Assembly (NCBI GenBank): GCA_002314725.1
Contig: DCGV01000077.1
Coordinates: 1 to 7,185, forward strand
Origin: Bacteroidales bacterium UBA1769
GTDB lineage: Bacteria; Bacteroidota; Bacteroidia; Bacteroidales; UBA932
Direction: 5' to 3'
DNA length: 7,185 nucleotides
Part shown: positions 1 through 7,063 of the stretch, piece after piece
Layout: every line of letters begins with the position of its first letter
Numbering within the stretch: position 1 is the stretch's first letter
Position numbers and translations under genes: made by a program
The notes under the pieces: model-generated
The model's database searches: none
The model's input: only the letters and a program-made list of their open reading frames with translations
What the model was told of the DNA's origin: nothing

Positions 1-226
1 CCTTGTTCATGGCATTGTAGATGCCCTTGTCCGACTCCGATACCCACCTTACTTTATATGGTGCTTTCTCGGCGTATGCCTTAATGATGTCGGCGGAACC
101 ATCGGAACTACCTCCATCAATAATGATGTGTTCAAAATCACCTGACGTTTGGGACAACACACTATTCAAGGTCTTTTCTATCCCTGACTTGTTGTTGTAG
201 TTAATTGTAATAATTGATAAAATCAT
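1..226 (-). CDS. Glycosyltransferase family 2, N-terminal part (cut by window edge)
   Basis: The start ATG is at 226 and the frame stays open for 75 codons to the left edge, so only the N-terminal third or so is seen. The protein begins MILSIITINYNNKSG, the first beta strand of a GT-A fold. It continues with IIIDGGSSDGS (residues 35-44), the nucleotide-binding acidic motif. Residues 63-75 read SESDKGIYNAMNK, a signature of a GT2 subgroup common in capsule and exopolysaccharide loci, where the D-K-G stretch sits near the donor site. The start lies 2 bp after the stop of the GT61 gene (TGA-TT-ATG), so it is almost certainly co-transcribed with it. The likely role is sugar transfer from a nucleotide sugar to a growing lipid-linked glycan in the cytoplasm. 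Donor and acceptor cannot be read from this fragment. The missing C-terminus prevents any check that the gene is intact. Confidence 0.9.
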   Translation of the reverse strand, partial: MILSIITINYNNKSGIEKTLNSVLSQTSGDFEHIIIDGGSSDGSADIIKAYAEKAPYKVRWVSESDKGIYNAMNK

Positions 227-228
227 AA

Positions 229-1500
229 TCACATCAATCCTCTCATATATTTTTTTACAAGCCAAGTAAAACCACGTTTTCGGAAAGAACTGGGAACAAA
301 TGGCAAATGCTTAACCCATTCCAGCTTCTTTTCAATCTTCTTTCTGCTATGTGTCAGCTCTCGTGCAAAGATTTCAGCATATTCCACATCCCACCGAAGT
401 CTATCAGCATAGGAATGAACGTCTTCCGTGAAATAATTATGGTAACTCAACCATTTGTGGAACTCCTTGTATGGGAATCCCTTGTACTCCACATTAAAAC
501 ACTGGCAAAATTCCTCATTGGCATAACAAAAGAAAGGACCTTCAGTAGGCAAAACGCTTCGAGTCAATACACTCAAATGACAATCAACATAGGTTACATC
601 CAAATTCCTCATTTGCGAAATAGTCGCCTGATATTCATTGACTGCATTACATTTACGCAGGATTATCACATTCGTCCCATTTTGACAAAAAATCGCATTA
701 TGGGCCATACTGCTCTCCTCGACTACAATCTCTCGGGCTTTATGGTATATTGCGATTTGCTGAAGCAACGAATAATTCAGAGGATCAACGTATGAGTACC
801 CTTTTGTTTTGAGTGCCTTAATTATCTCATTGCTGAAATACTGTCTGCTTTGGTTAGGCCTGAGCATGAAAATCTTCTCTGGAACATCGTTTGGCAAATT
901 CGCTACTTGCTTGACAATATAGTCTATCAATTTAACATACTCCTGTGTGTATATACGAGTTCCACCATCTGTCTGATCAAAACAACTATCTGGAACAATA
1001 ACCTTTTCAAAGTGAACCAACTTATCCAAATAGACTAGTTTGTCCATAGGAACACCGGCAAGGCGTATCATCTCCAAATAATTACCTTTCAATGGTTGAG
1101 GCGCCCAATAATATATCGGAAGTGCAGAATACTTGGTTTTATACTCCTCGGTATGGAACCACCAAAGATGAGATAGTGAATCTGTAATGGTATGCCCCCA
1201 GCAATAATTGCAAAGCATACCGATAAATACAACTTCCCCTTTAACAGGAATCGCTTCATTCTTATCAAATTCATATCCGCTTTGCCAGCCTGAAGTCAAA
1301 GATGTATTGGCGACAATTGTTCCATCTACGCAAAGCCCTCCTCCATCAACATAAACGCCATTGCAACTTTGCTCCTTGAATGGAAGTCCATAACAATCCT
1401 TGTAAACCTTTACCTGCAAAGGAGTATCAGAAACATGTTCCTTCTCTACTGATTGCCTAGTTTGTTCACACAAAAAACCATATGTGTATCGTAATTCCAT
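229..1500 (-). CDS. Glycosyltransferase family 61 (DUF563-type) protein
   Basis: A 423-residue protein with the layout of the GT61 family, whose members transfer sugars onto polysaccharides or glycoproteins and adopt a GT-B-like fold. Residues 101-114 read WGHTITDSLSHLWW, matching the family's early H-x-x-x-D/E region. Residues 210-220 (IFMLRPNQSRQ) match the conserved arginine-rich strand, usually written as ISR...R. Residues 257-282 form the late block with H267 and the NAIFCQNGTNVIIL segment, equivalent to the usual 'H-G-A...F...G..V.E' region. Two glutamates (E261, E262) stand where many members have Gly-containing sequence. The frame is open upstream to 1539, but I chose the ATG at 1500: it follows the preceding stop by 1 bp (TAA-G-ATG), has GGAAAG about 10 bases upstream, and avoids a 38-bp overlap. 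No signal peptide or membrane segment is apparent. Donor and acceptor are unknown. Confidence 0.85.
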   Translation of the reverse strand: MELRYTYGFLCEQTRQSVEKEHVSDTPLQVKVYKDCYGLPFKEQSCNGVYVDGGGLCVDGTIVANTSLTSGWQSGYEFDKNEAIPVKGEVVFIGMLCNYCWGHTITDSLSHLWWFHTEEYKTKYSALPIYYWAPQPLKGNYLEMIRLAGVPMDKLVYLDKLVHFEKVIVPDSCFDQTDGGTRIYTQEYVKLIDYIVKQVANLPNDVPEKIFMLRPNQSRQYFSNEIIKALKTKGYSYVDPLNYSLLQQIAIYHKAREIVVEESSMAHNAIFCQNGTNVIILRKCNAVNEYQATISQMRNLDVTYVDCHLSVLTRSVLPTEGPFFCYANEEFCQCFNVEYKGFPYKEFHKWLSYHNYFTEDVHSYADRLRWDVEYAEIFARELTHSRKKIEKKLEWVKHLPFVPSSFRKRGFTWLVKKYMRGLM

Positions 1501-1501
1501 C

Positions 1502-2476
1502 TTACTTTTTCTTTCCAATCCAACTACCTCGATGTCCAACTAACCTTTTCAACCGCTTATTCAGTCGATATGGAAGTCTCTTCATTCCACCCAGCCCATA
1601 CTCTACTGGGTTAAAGTATATCTCTTGGAATCTTTGGTCAGACACGTGATTTATAATTTCAGAGGTGGGATGTTTCAGCGGTAATATTGGATAAGCCTTG
1701 CGATTTGCCCCAGAACTGTTTGAATCGGTCGTATGTGTTCCTGTCTCGTCGAAACCAATGTTGGTACACAGATTCACATTAGGCATAATGCCCTTCCCGT
1801 GATGCAGCCAAATAGACATCCAGAACTGCTGGTCCCAACTGCTTCCATTAAGTGCATCCTTCTGCACTTCTGCCAGTCGTTCACACCAATATTCGCGCAT
1901 ACGCAATCCGCAACCATAATCCTTCAAGACCTGATTGAACTGCTTACGGGTCACATCCCTATGGAATAAATCAAAATCCTTCCAAGCTCTCGCCCATGTA
2001 GCCCAAGCACAGAAAGTCCGGTTCATCATAGAGAAGTAGTAACTGCCATCGCCGTATGTCCGGTTATCAAGATGCATGCTGCCTATTGCCCGCACATCCT
2101 CATCATCTTTGTATCGCGTCAGCAATTCCTCACAATAGCCAAAGAAATCAGGATGAGGAACCGCATCATCCTCCAAGATGATTCCCATTTCATTTTCCGA
2201 AAAGAACCAGTCGAGAGCAGTCATCGGTCCTGGACCGCAACCAAGATTATGATCAGGAGTACAGTAGTGTAGTTTGATTTCAGTAGAGATAGATATGAAT
2301 TTCTCAATCTCGGCTTTCACTTCTTCACATAATCTTTCCTCATCAGCACGACCTTCTCGCCAATGATCCTGAAAGATGTAGAGATTTCCTGGCCTCTGCT
2401 CCAGAATTCGTTCCAACACCTGTCTGATATGGTCAGGACGATTAAAGCATATCAATAATACTGAAGTATCCAACAT
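1502..2476 (-). CDS. GNT-I/HlpA-like glycosyltransferase (nucleotide-diphospho-sugar transferase)
   Basis: A 324-residue GT-A-type protein. It opens with SVLLICFNRPDHIRQVLERI (residues 5-24), the first strand and helix. Residues 77-91 (NLGCGPGPMTALDWF) precede the core motif IILEDDAVPHPDFF at 99-112. The E102-D103-D104 triplet is what animal N-acetylglucosaminyltransferase I (GT13) uses in place of the usual D-x-D for metal and UDP-sugar binding. Bacterial relatives are often labelled 'hemolytic protein HlpA-like', a name that does not describe the chemistry. W158-A-T-W-A-R-A-W165 is a further conserved patch. The gene starts 2 bp after the upstream stop (TAG-TT-ATG) and ends 1 bp before the GT61 start. 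By family it probably transfers a sugar from a nucleotide donor, but GlcNAc specificity is not established. The C-terminus is strongly basic (KRLKRL and GKKK), which could favour membrane contact. Confidence 0.8.
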   Translation of the reverse strand: MLDTSVLLICFNRPDHIRQVLERILEQRPGNLYIFQDHWREGRADEERLCEEVKAEIEKFISISTEIKLHYCTPDHNLGCGPGPMTALDWFFSENEMGIILEDDAVPHPDFFGYCEELLTRYKDDEDVRAIGSMHLDNRTYGDGSYYFSMMNRTFCAWATWARAWKDFDLFHRDVTRKQFNQVLKDYGCGLRMREYWCERLAEVQKDALNGSSWDQQFWMSIWLHHGKGIMPNVNLCTNIGFDETGTHTTDSNSSGANRKAYPILPLKHPTSEIINHVSDQRFQEIYFNPVEYGLGGMKRLPYRLNKRLKRLVGHRGSWIGKKK

Positions 2477-2478
2477 AA

Positions 2479-3480
2479 CTACCTATAGTAAAACTTTCCT
2501 CCGCGGCTTCTTTTATATCGAACATATAGGGTAGCCAGAACAGAGAATAACGGGAATGAGTGTGTCAACATCAAGGCTTGTACTGGTGCTACAGTTCTCG
2601 CAGTCTTACGATTCAGCGCTTTATATGACCTTCGTAAAATTGCTTGAGCTTTTTCTTGTTCGTCCTTTGAAAATTCATACTTGTGTATATGATAGTCAGC
2701 CGTCAAATATATCAGATTAAACAATCTCTGCCAAGCCAATGCCTTTATCTTATCATCTCGATCCGGGAAGTTTTCATACACAAACTGCTCCAACTGCATA
2801 TCGACCAATGTTCGGTCGAACATACGGACGGAAACTTTTCGTGACGTGCCAATATTGTTGCGATACCGATACTCCGCATCTGAAAAAACCACTTTAGCCG
2901 CTTGGAACACGATTAAACGTTGTGAATACTCATCAGAATTCATATAGGGCCCGAAGTACTCATCTTTCGCGAGCTTCCTTCTGTATAACATTACATTTGC
3001 AGAGATTCCCCACCCACCCAATGTCATCAAGCATGCATCTTTTCCAGAGATGACCTGACTCTTGTCGAATGATTGTAGAGGAGTATAATATGAATTACCC
3101 TCCAATTCGTTAACGCAACCTATCAGTTGAGGGACAACCGCATCCGCGCCTGTCTCACTCTGCCTCCGAACGAGTTTCTCTAAATACAATGGCTCAACGT
3201 AATCGTCAGCATCTATGTTGATAACCCATTCGGTACTGACATGCTGCAGGGCATATCTCCTCGTAAAATCAACAGTTTTTTCATTTTCCTTTTGCAGTCC
3301 TCTAAATCTAATATCTATTTTACAATATTCCTCAATAATGTTTTGGCTATAGTCCGTACTTCCGTCATTAACCAACAGACAGACCCAATCGTGATAAGTC
3401 TGCGCCAAAATACTATCCAGCGTCTCTGCCAGATATTTCTCTGCATTGTATATCGGTACGATAATAGTAACATTAGCCAT
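2479..3480 (-). CDS. Glycosyltransferase family 2 (classical GT-A)
   Basis: A 333-residue GT2 enzyme. The N-terminal GT-A domain is textbook: VTIIVPIYNAEKYL (4-17), the nucleotide-binding LLVNDGSTD (35-43), and INIDADDY (88-94), in which D90-x-D92 coordinates the metal and donor diphosphate. Residues 181-184 (NSDE) fall where the catalytic base motif (usually ED) is expected. YRYRNNIGTSRKVS (204-217) matches the arginine/serine-rich segment after it. The C-terminal portion is helical and basic, ending in YVRYKRSRGGKFYYR, with a moderately hydrophobic stretch (about 302-322) that could lie against the membrane. The start overlaps the upstream gene by 8 bp (ATGGCTAA), implying translational coupling, and GGGG sits about 8 bases before the ATG. 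Such enzymes extend polysaccharide repeat units using UDP- or GDP-sugars. The specific sugar cannot be inferred. Confidence 0.9.
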   Translation of the reverse strand: MANVTIIVPIYNAEKYLAETLDSILAQTYHDWVCLLVNDGSTDYSQNIIEEYCKIDIRFRGLQKENEKTVDFTRRYALQHVSTEWVINIDADDYVEPLYLEKLVRRQSETGADAVVPQLIGCVNELEGNSYYTPLQSFDKSQVISGKDACLMTLGGWGISANVMLYRRKLAKDEYFGPYMNSDEYSQRLIVFQAAKVVFSDAEYRYRNNIGTSRKVSVRMFDRTLVDMQLEQFVYENFPDRDDKIKALAWQRLFNLIYLTADYHIHKYEFSKDEQEKAQAILRRSYKALNRKTARTVAPVQALMLTHSFPLFSVLATLYVRYKRSRGGKFYYR

Positions 3481-4492
3481 GTTTCATCCCCTTTTTCCAT
3501 TTATATAAAAAAGATGCGCTCTCTACCAAAAGAGGTCCCAATACTGGAATCAGCAAATATTTGCCTAACCCTGTTATTTCTTTCCCCGTTTGATGAACAA
3601 CTTCTCCATTCTTATTTATCTCCTCATAAAAAAGCTTTCGTTCCATCTTTGTGGTTCGCAATAAAAACAAAACAAACTTATTCTTCAAATATGTTTTCCT
3701 CGTAAAGTTCATCAACCCATGACTTAATTCATCATCTTTTATCGAACGTGCATAACAAAGCAAGTCAATACCAGCATGGAATACATAATCATATATCAGT
3801 TTACCCGGATAATGTTTTTCCATCACTCTGCACACGGAAGACTGATGAAAATAGTATTGATACCCCACCAAGGATGAGGACATTATACGGCTTGCCTCTA
3901 TCATAGACTTAGGGGTGTAAACAGTATCTTCCCAACAAGTACCTTCAGGAAAGAACAACTCTTTTTCTTTCAAATAGTCTAAACGGTATATGAATCTCCA
4001 CACATACCCGATGTTCTGATAAAACTTCTCTCCCATTATGTTTTTGACAAACGAGACTCCATCCATGACAATTGATTCTGGAAACACTCTACAATGGGAT
4101 AATAATTGTTGTTTTTCATCCATTTTGTCAAAATTGAACGCCAAGACATCCAAATTATTCTCCTCTGCTTTTGTTAGCAATTCCAATACATTAACCGTTA
4201 CTACAGCATCATCAGAATCAACAAACCATACATATTTTCCTCTCGCCGCCCTTATGGCCAGATTTCTCCCCCCCCCAAAACCTACATTATGTTCTAAATC
4301 TATCACACGAATATTATGATGACTAATAGCCATACTGTGCAGTATCTCAGGCGTCGTGTCCCGCGAATCGTCATTCACGCATATTATTTCATACTCATCT
4401 TGGGACAAACCGCAAAATAGAATACTGCGGAGGCAGTACTCCACATACTTCTCAACATTGTAACAAGGAACAATAAAAGAAAGGCGAATCAT
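3473..4492 (-). CDS. Glycosyltransferase family 2 with an internal nine-G tract
   Basis: A 339-residue GT2 enzyme. LSFIVPCYNVEKYVEY (4-19), ICVNDDSRDTTP (37-48) and VWFVDSDDAV (88-97) form the GT-A donor site, with D92-S93-D94 as the D-x-D motif. W187-E188-D189-T190 supplies the expected ED catalytic-base motif. Residues 312-332 near the C-terminus are hydrophobic (YLLIPVLGPLL onward) and may anchor the protein to the membrane. The frame is open up to 4651, but the extra 53 residues look unrelated to GT2 proteins and would overlap the deacetylase gene by 97 bp. The ATG at 4492 starts directly at the conserved MIRLSFIVP strand. It lies 62 bp after the deacetylase stop, the only real gap in the operon. 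Codons 73-75 are three GGG glycines in a 9-base G run; a one-base slip would truncate the enzyme. As sequenced the gene is intact. Confidence 0.9.
   Translation of the reverse strand: MIRLSFIVPCYNVEKYVEYCLRSILFCGLSQDEYEIICVNDDSRDTTPEILHSMAISHHNIRVIDLEHNVGFGGGRNLAIRAARGKYVWFVDSDDAVVTVNVLELLTKAEENNLDVLAFNFDKMDEKQQLLSHCRVFPESIVMDGVSFVKNIMGEKFYQNIGYVWRFIYRLDYLKEKELFFPEGTCWEDTVYTPKSMIEASRIMSSSLVGYQYYFHQSSVCRVMEKHYPGKLIYDYVFHAGIDLLCYARSIKDDELSHGLMNFTRKTYLKNKFVLFLLRTTKMERKLFYEEINKNGEVVHQTGKEITGLGKYLLIPVLGPLLVESASFLYKWKKGMKHG
4268..4276 (-). repeat. Nine-base G homopolymer inside a glycosyltransferase gene
   Basis: Nine consecutive C on the plus strand read as GGG GGG GGG (Gly73-Gly75) in the coding direction, within the segment VGFGGGRNLA. 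The tract starts exactly on a codon boundary. Loss of one base gives a frame ending at TAA about seven codons further on; gain of one base reaches a TGA after roughly 19 codons. It is the longest G/C homopolymer I see in the window. Tracts of this length are known slippage hot spots, but slippage here is inference. Confidence 0.9.
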
Positions 4493-4554
4493 TAATAGTA
4501 CACTCTTTTGAGTATAGGAATTTTTGAAACTAAATATTTCTCTCTGCCACCATA
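4493..4554 (-). other. 62-bp spacer with weak hairpin before the poly-G glycosyltransferase
   Basis: This AT-rich spacer is the only gap of more than 2 bp inside the gene cluster. It contains a small perfect inverted repeat, ACTC-TTTT-GAGT on the plus strand at 4502-4513, ending about 10 bases before the start codon at 4492. The four-pair stem is too weak to call a terminator and has no T-run after it in the coding direction. It could mildly affect ribosome access, or mean nothing. No clear promoter match (Bacteroidota TTTG / TAnnTTTG) was found in it. Confidence 0.4.
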
Positions 4555-5265
4555 TTATTTGCTTATATCTTTTTCCGTAACTAGTACTCTCGGTATCATC
4601 AGCGGAGAGGTCTTTCTGCCACGTACTTCTCCACCCCATGCCATGGCACACTGTCTAATGCCCATCATTTTCAAAATTTCTATAGTGTCTTGATTGAATG
4701 AGCCAAAAGGATATGAAAAGTCAACAATGGGATGATTAAGCAATGTTTCCAGCCATTTATGGCAAGTCGTAATCTCCCGATATTGGTCTTCGTTATTTAA
4801 TTCCGCCAACCGTGGGTGACTATATGTATGACATCCGAGAGTGCAAAGTGGTTCCTTGTCTAATTCCTTAATCTGCTCATATGTCAGCATTGGATAATTT
4901 CCTTGTACAACACCGGACACCTCATTTTGAAGCAAATAAACACAAAACGGTATTTGATATTTTTTAAAAATTGGATACGCAACTTCATAATTATCTCTAT
5001 ACCCATCATCGAGAGTAATCGCAACAAATTTATGTGCCAACTTTTCTTCTCCACAGATTACTTTACGAACTTGATTCATAGAAATAAAAATATACCCTTT
5101 CTCAAGATATTCTGTAATAAGAAATCGAAGGCGAGCAGGTGTGATTTCATAGGTTCGTTGAAGTGCTGTGTCGGCATGATTCTCAGTCACCCGATGCAAC
5201 TCCCATACCTCCCCGATAACAGGGTGAAAAAAATTGTAAATGTATCTTTTAATCTTCTTCAACAT
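4555..5265 (-). CDS. Polysaccharide deacetylase, NodB homology domain (carbohydrate esterase 4 type)
   Basis: A 236-residue metal-dependent deacetylase that by family removes N- or O-acetyl groups from sugars. Motif 1 is TLDDGYRD (84-91), with D86 as predicted catalytic base and D87 as metal ligand. Motif 2 is H146-T-Y-S-H150, the two metal-binding histidines. Motif 3 is DFSYPFGSFN (182-191), forming the substrate groove; the arginine often found just before it is absent. The late IPRV (224-227) fits the C-terminal strand. The protein is short: essentially the catalytic domain plus about 80 residues. The N-terminus (MLKKIKRYIYNFFHP) is basic and aromatic but lacks a signal peptide, so a cytoplasmic or inner-membrane-face location is inferred, acting on a lipid-linked precursor rather than on finished polymer. 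It starts 1 bp after the preceding stop (TGA-T-ATG). The substrate is unknown. Confidence 0.9.
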   Translation of the reverse strand: MLKKIKRYIYNFFHPVIGEVWELHRVTENHADTALQRTYEITPARLRFLITEYLEKGYIFISMNQVRKVICGEEKLAHKFVAITLDDGYRDNYEVAYPIFKKYQIPFCVYLLQNEVSGVVQGNYPMLTYEQIKELDKEPLCTLGCHTYSHPRLAELNNEDQYREITTCHKWLETLLNHPIVDFSYPFGSFNQDTIEILKMMGIRQCAMAWGGEVRGRKTSPLMIPRVLVTEKDISK

Positions 5266-5266
5266 A

Positions 5267-6187
5267 TCACAACCAAGACGATTTGACCTGACGGTTCTGA
5301 ATGCGGCTATTAAGAATCAAAGGCCTCATTTTGCGAACAAAACACCAGTCTCTATGCCAACTTCTGAACTCTTTGAAATTCCCCACACAAATAGACTTTA
5401 TTGCTTTCCGTAAATAATAGCGGAGCTCTTTCCTTATTGGGTTCTTTGTGTTGAGATTCGTCAATTTAACCAATATTTGCTGTTGATGATGATACAACCA
5501 ACGTTTATCCGAAAAAGGGAGGTCAGATTCATGATGATCATGCACCATTCTTACTTCTGGACATATCCCGACTTTCAAGCCATGGAAAAACACACGGTTC
5601 AAATAGTCATCATCTTCCTCGTAATGCTGATATATCGGGTCAAATCCACCAACAGTTTCCAATGTTTTACGAGGGAGCAACCAACCAGCTGCATTCACAT
5701 AATTTGTTTCATATACCTCCCTCATTTCTCCTTTATACAAATCTGACAGCAAAGCCAAACTACAACGATTATTGCCATCTTCCAGCAACATGCCTATCGT
5801 CTTGCCATCCGCTTGTACATGCATCGGGCTTACTATTCCATATTCAGGATGAGATTCTGAGATGCCAACCAATCTTTCAAACAAGCCATCATCAATCATC
5901 CATGTGTCTTGATTGAGCAAAAACACATAATCAGCATCATGTTCACGTGCATACTTCATTCCCAAGTTGTTACCCTTGCCAAACCCTAAGTTCTTTTCCG
6001 GTTTAATGACAACAATCTCCGGATAACGTTCCCGAATATAGTTCGCATCATCCTCCCCAGGCGTATTATCCACCACAATGGTCTGCACTGGCAAGATGCT
6101 CTCCCTCAATGATGAGAAACACTTGTCGTACCACCGCATTCCCTTGTAGGTAACGACTATCACATATATTTTCGGTTGCTTGTCCAT
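5267..6187 (-). CDS. Glycosyltransferase family 2, rhamnosyltransferase-like
   Basis: A 306-residue GT2 enzyme of the subgroup that includes WbbL/RfbN-type rhamnosyltransferases. Visible motifs are IYVIVVTYKGMRWYDKC (7-23), IVVDNTPGED (37-46), NLGFGKGNNLG (66-76), which is the subgroup's hallmark Asn-Gly-rich loop, and LLNQDTWM (90-97), which replaces the classical D-x-D. GFDPIYQHYEEDDDYLNR (181-198) carries the acidic catalytic region, and VHDHHESD (215-222) is the usual His-rich segment after it. No membrane segment is apparent; the C-terminus is rich in Lys and Arg. The start ATG overlaps the preceding stop by one base (TAATG), with GGGG 9-12 bases before the start codon. The subgroup frequently uses dTDP-L-rhamnose, but other deoxy- or N-acetyl sugars occur, so rhamnose is a guess. 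No rhamnose synthesis genes are in the window. Confidence 0.88.
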   Translation of the reverse strand: MDKQPKIYVIVVTYKGMRWYDKCFSSLRESILPVQTIVVDNTPGEDDANYIRERYPEIVVIKPEKNLGFGKGNNLGMKYAREHDADYVFLLNQDTWMIDDGLFERLVGISESHPEYGIVSPMHVQADGKTIGMLLEDGNNRCSLALLSDLYKGEMREVYETNYVNAAGWLLPRKTLETVGGFDPIYQHYEEDDDYLNRVFFHGLKVGICPEVRMVHDHHESDLPFSDKRWLYHHQQQILVKLTNLNTKNPIRKELRYYLRKAIKSICVGNFKEFRSWHRDWCFVRKMRPLILNSRIQNRQVKSSWL

Positions 6188-6927
6188 TAGCGATTCCCCA
6201 TGTTTCTATACCATTGGTATAATCTTGTTCCCATTTTTCCCCATCCTAATCCTCTTGAAATCGGCAGCTTGTCACCCCATTTGTTGATAAATCTGCCCAT
6301 CTGTCCATAATACTCATCACCGGCATTTCCACCTGACTTATGCTCAATCTTGACATCCCGAAGCACACGCACTTGAAAACCGGCATCGATTACCTGCATA
6401 CACGTGTCAACATCGTAACAATGGAAATTGTCGAATGTCTTGTCGTCGAACCGAATTGTTTTGAACAGTTCACGCTTGATGCAAAACCATAGCCCATCCA
6501 CAGCAACGCCCTCTTTCGATTCTTCTTGAAGAGCTTCGCCATCTTGCAATGTCCGGTATTCTCCATTCACGAAATGACCTTGCGTAATACATCCCAAATG
6601 ATGCCCTAAATGCCACCAAGGCTGGACCTTATTGCTTAAGAACTGACAACCAATCACACCTACCAATCCACATCTCTTGTTTTCGAATGCCCGATAAACA
6701 ACCTTTCCCCAATCGGCCGAACGAAAGAGAACATCATCGTGCATAAAGCAGAATACGTCTCCTTTAGCAAGACGAACACCTTCGTTATATGCTTCGAAAA
6801 TGGTATGTTCGTTATTCGCATTGTTGATTGTCACGAGTTCGTAGTCCGTGCCAATGGTATCTGTTATATTCTGCTGTAGCCCTGCCGAGAGTTCCGGTGC
6901 CCGACTACAGGTAATAATACTTATCAT
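6187..6927 (-). CDS. GT-A glycosyltransferase, GT2-like
   Basis: A 246-residue glycosyltransferase and the most upstream gene visible. It opens with ISIITCSRAPE (2-12). F61-M-H63-D64-D65-V66 takes the place of the D-x-D metal site. VDGLWFCIKRELF (143-155) and HCYDVDTCMQVIDAG (169-183) are typical of a GT2-like subgroup (Pfam 'glycosyltransferase like family') found in Bacteroidota polysaccharide loci. IEHKSGG (194-200) supplies the terminal conserved histidine. At about 246 residues it is a compact single-domain enzyme with no membrane segment. No in-frame ATG precedes 6927 before a stop at 6964-6966, so this start is firm; no Shine-Dalgarno sequence is evident. Its stop overlaps the next start by one base. 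Whether it is the first gene of the operon depends on sequence beyond 7185. Donor and acceptor are unknown. Confidence 0.85.
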   Translation of the reverse strand: MISIITCSRAPELSAGLQQNITDTIGTDYELVTINNANNEHTIFEAYNEGVRLAKGDVFCFMHDDVLFRSADWGKVVYRAFENKRCGLVGVIGCQFLSNKVQPWWHLGHHLGCITQGHFVNGEYRTLQDGEALQEESKEGVAVDGLWFCIKRELFKTIRFDDKTFDNFHCYDVDTCMQVIDAGFQVRVLRDVKIEHKSGGNAGDEYYGQMGRFINKWGDKLPISRGLGWGKMGTRLYQWYRNMGNR

Positions 6928-6941
6928 TAGGCTGTTAAGTG

Positions 6942-6963
6942 ATGAAAAATGGTCGGAAAATCC
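6942..6963 (+). repeat. Degenerate partial repeat, copy 1 of 3
   Basis: Begins ATGAAAAAT and ends GGAAAATCC, like the start and middle of the two better copies. The shared GGAAAATCC lies at 6955, 7025 and 7137, each 13-14 bases after an ATG. The intervening bases and the 3' part have diverged, so this copy is less certain. Confidence 0.4.
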
Positions 6964-7058
6964 TCATTCGGTTATTTCAAGGTACGGAAATCCGACATCA
7001 CCCGAATGAAATGCCAAATTTCAAGGAAAATCCAATGGTCAGGTCTATCTTTACATGA
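6942..7058 (+). CDS. Possible 38-residue peptide or decayed gene start
   Basis: A plus-strand frame from the ATG at 6942 to a TGA at 7056-7058. It passes through copies 1 and 2 of the repeat and contains the K-E-N-P-M-V-R-S sequence shared with the frame opening at 7123. Composition is unremarkable, there is no signal peptide or membrane segment, and no family is recognised. It could be a remnant of a duplicated gene start upstream of the cluster, or non-coding sequence that happens to be open. Confidence 0.15.
   Translation: MKNGRKILIRLFQGTEIRHHPNEMPNFKENPMVRSIFT
7011..7046 (+). repeat. 36-bp direct repeat, copy 2 of 3
   Basis: Matches 7123-7158 at 31 of 36 positions; the last 26 bases differ at only one. 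Both copies begin with ATG on the plus strand and, read from it, give M-P-N-F-K-E-N-P-M-V-R-S here against M-K-N-I-K-E-N-P-M-I-R-S in the other copy. Two of the three amino-acid differences are conservative. The frame ends at a TGA at 7056. Confidence 0.85.
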
Positions 7059-7063
7059 ATTAC

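Noticed and set aside
307..795. Plus-strand open frame of 162 codons
   Set aside because: It is opposite the well-supported GT61 gene and its translation shows no domain or coherent composition.
3241..3705. Plus-strand open frame of 154 codons
   Set aside because: It is antisense across two GT2 genes whose catalytic motifs are intact; the translation resembles no family.
4493..4651. Upstream extension of the GT2 gene ending at 3473
   Set aside because: The added 53 residues are antisense-free but out of frame with the deacetylase, lack GT2 features, and would force a 97-bp overlap; the ATG at 4492 begins at the conserved strand.
6207..6221. Near-perfect palindrome TATACCATTGGTATA, resembling an operator
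   Set aside because: It lies inside the last codons of a transferase gene (Leu-Tyr-Gln-Trp-Tyr), and a 7-bp-arm palindrome is not unexpected by chance in 7 kb.
6964..7009. Inverted repeat TCATTCGG / CCGAATGA as a site for invertible-promoter switching
   Set aside because: The arms are only 8 bp and 30 bp apart, with no recombinase gene and no recognised promoter between them.
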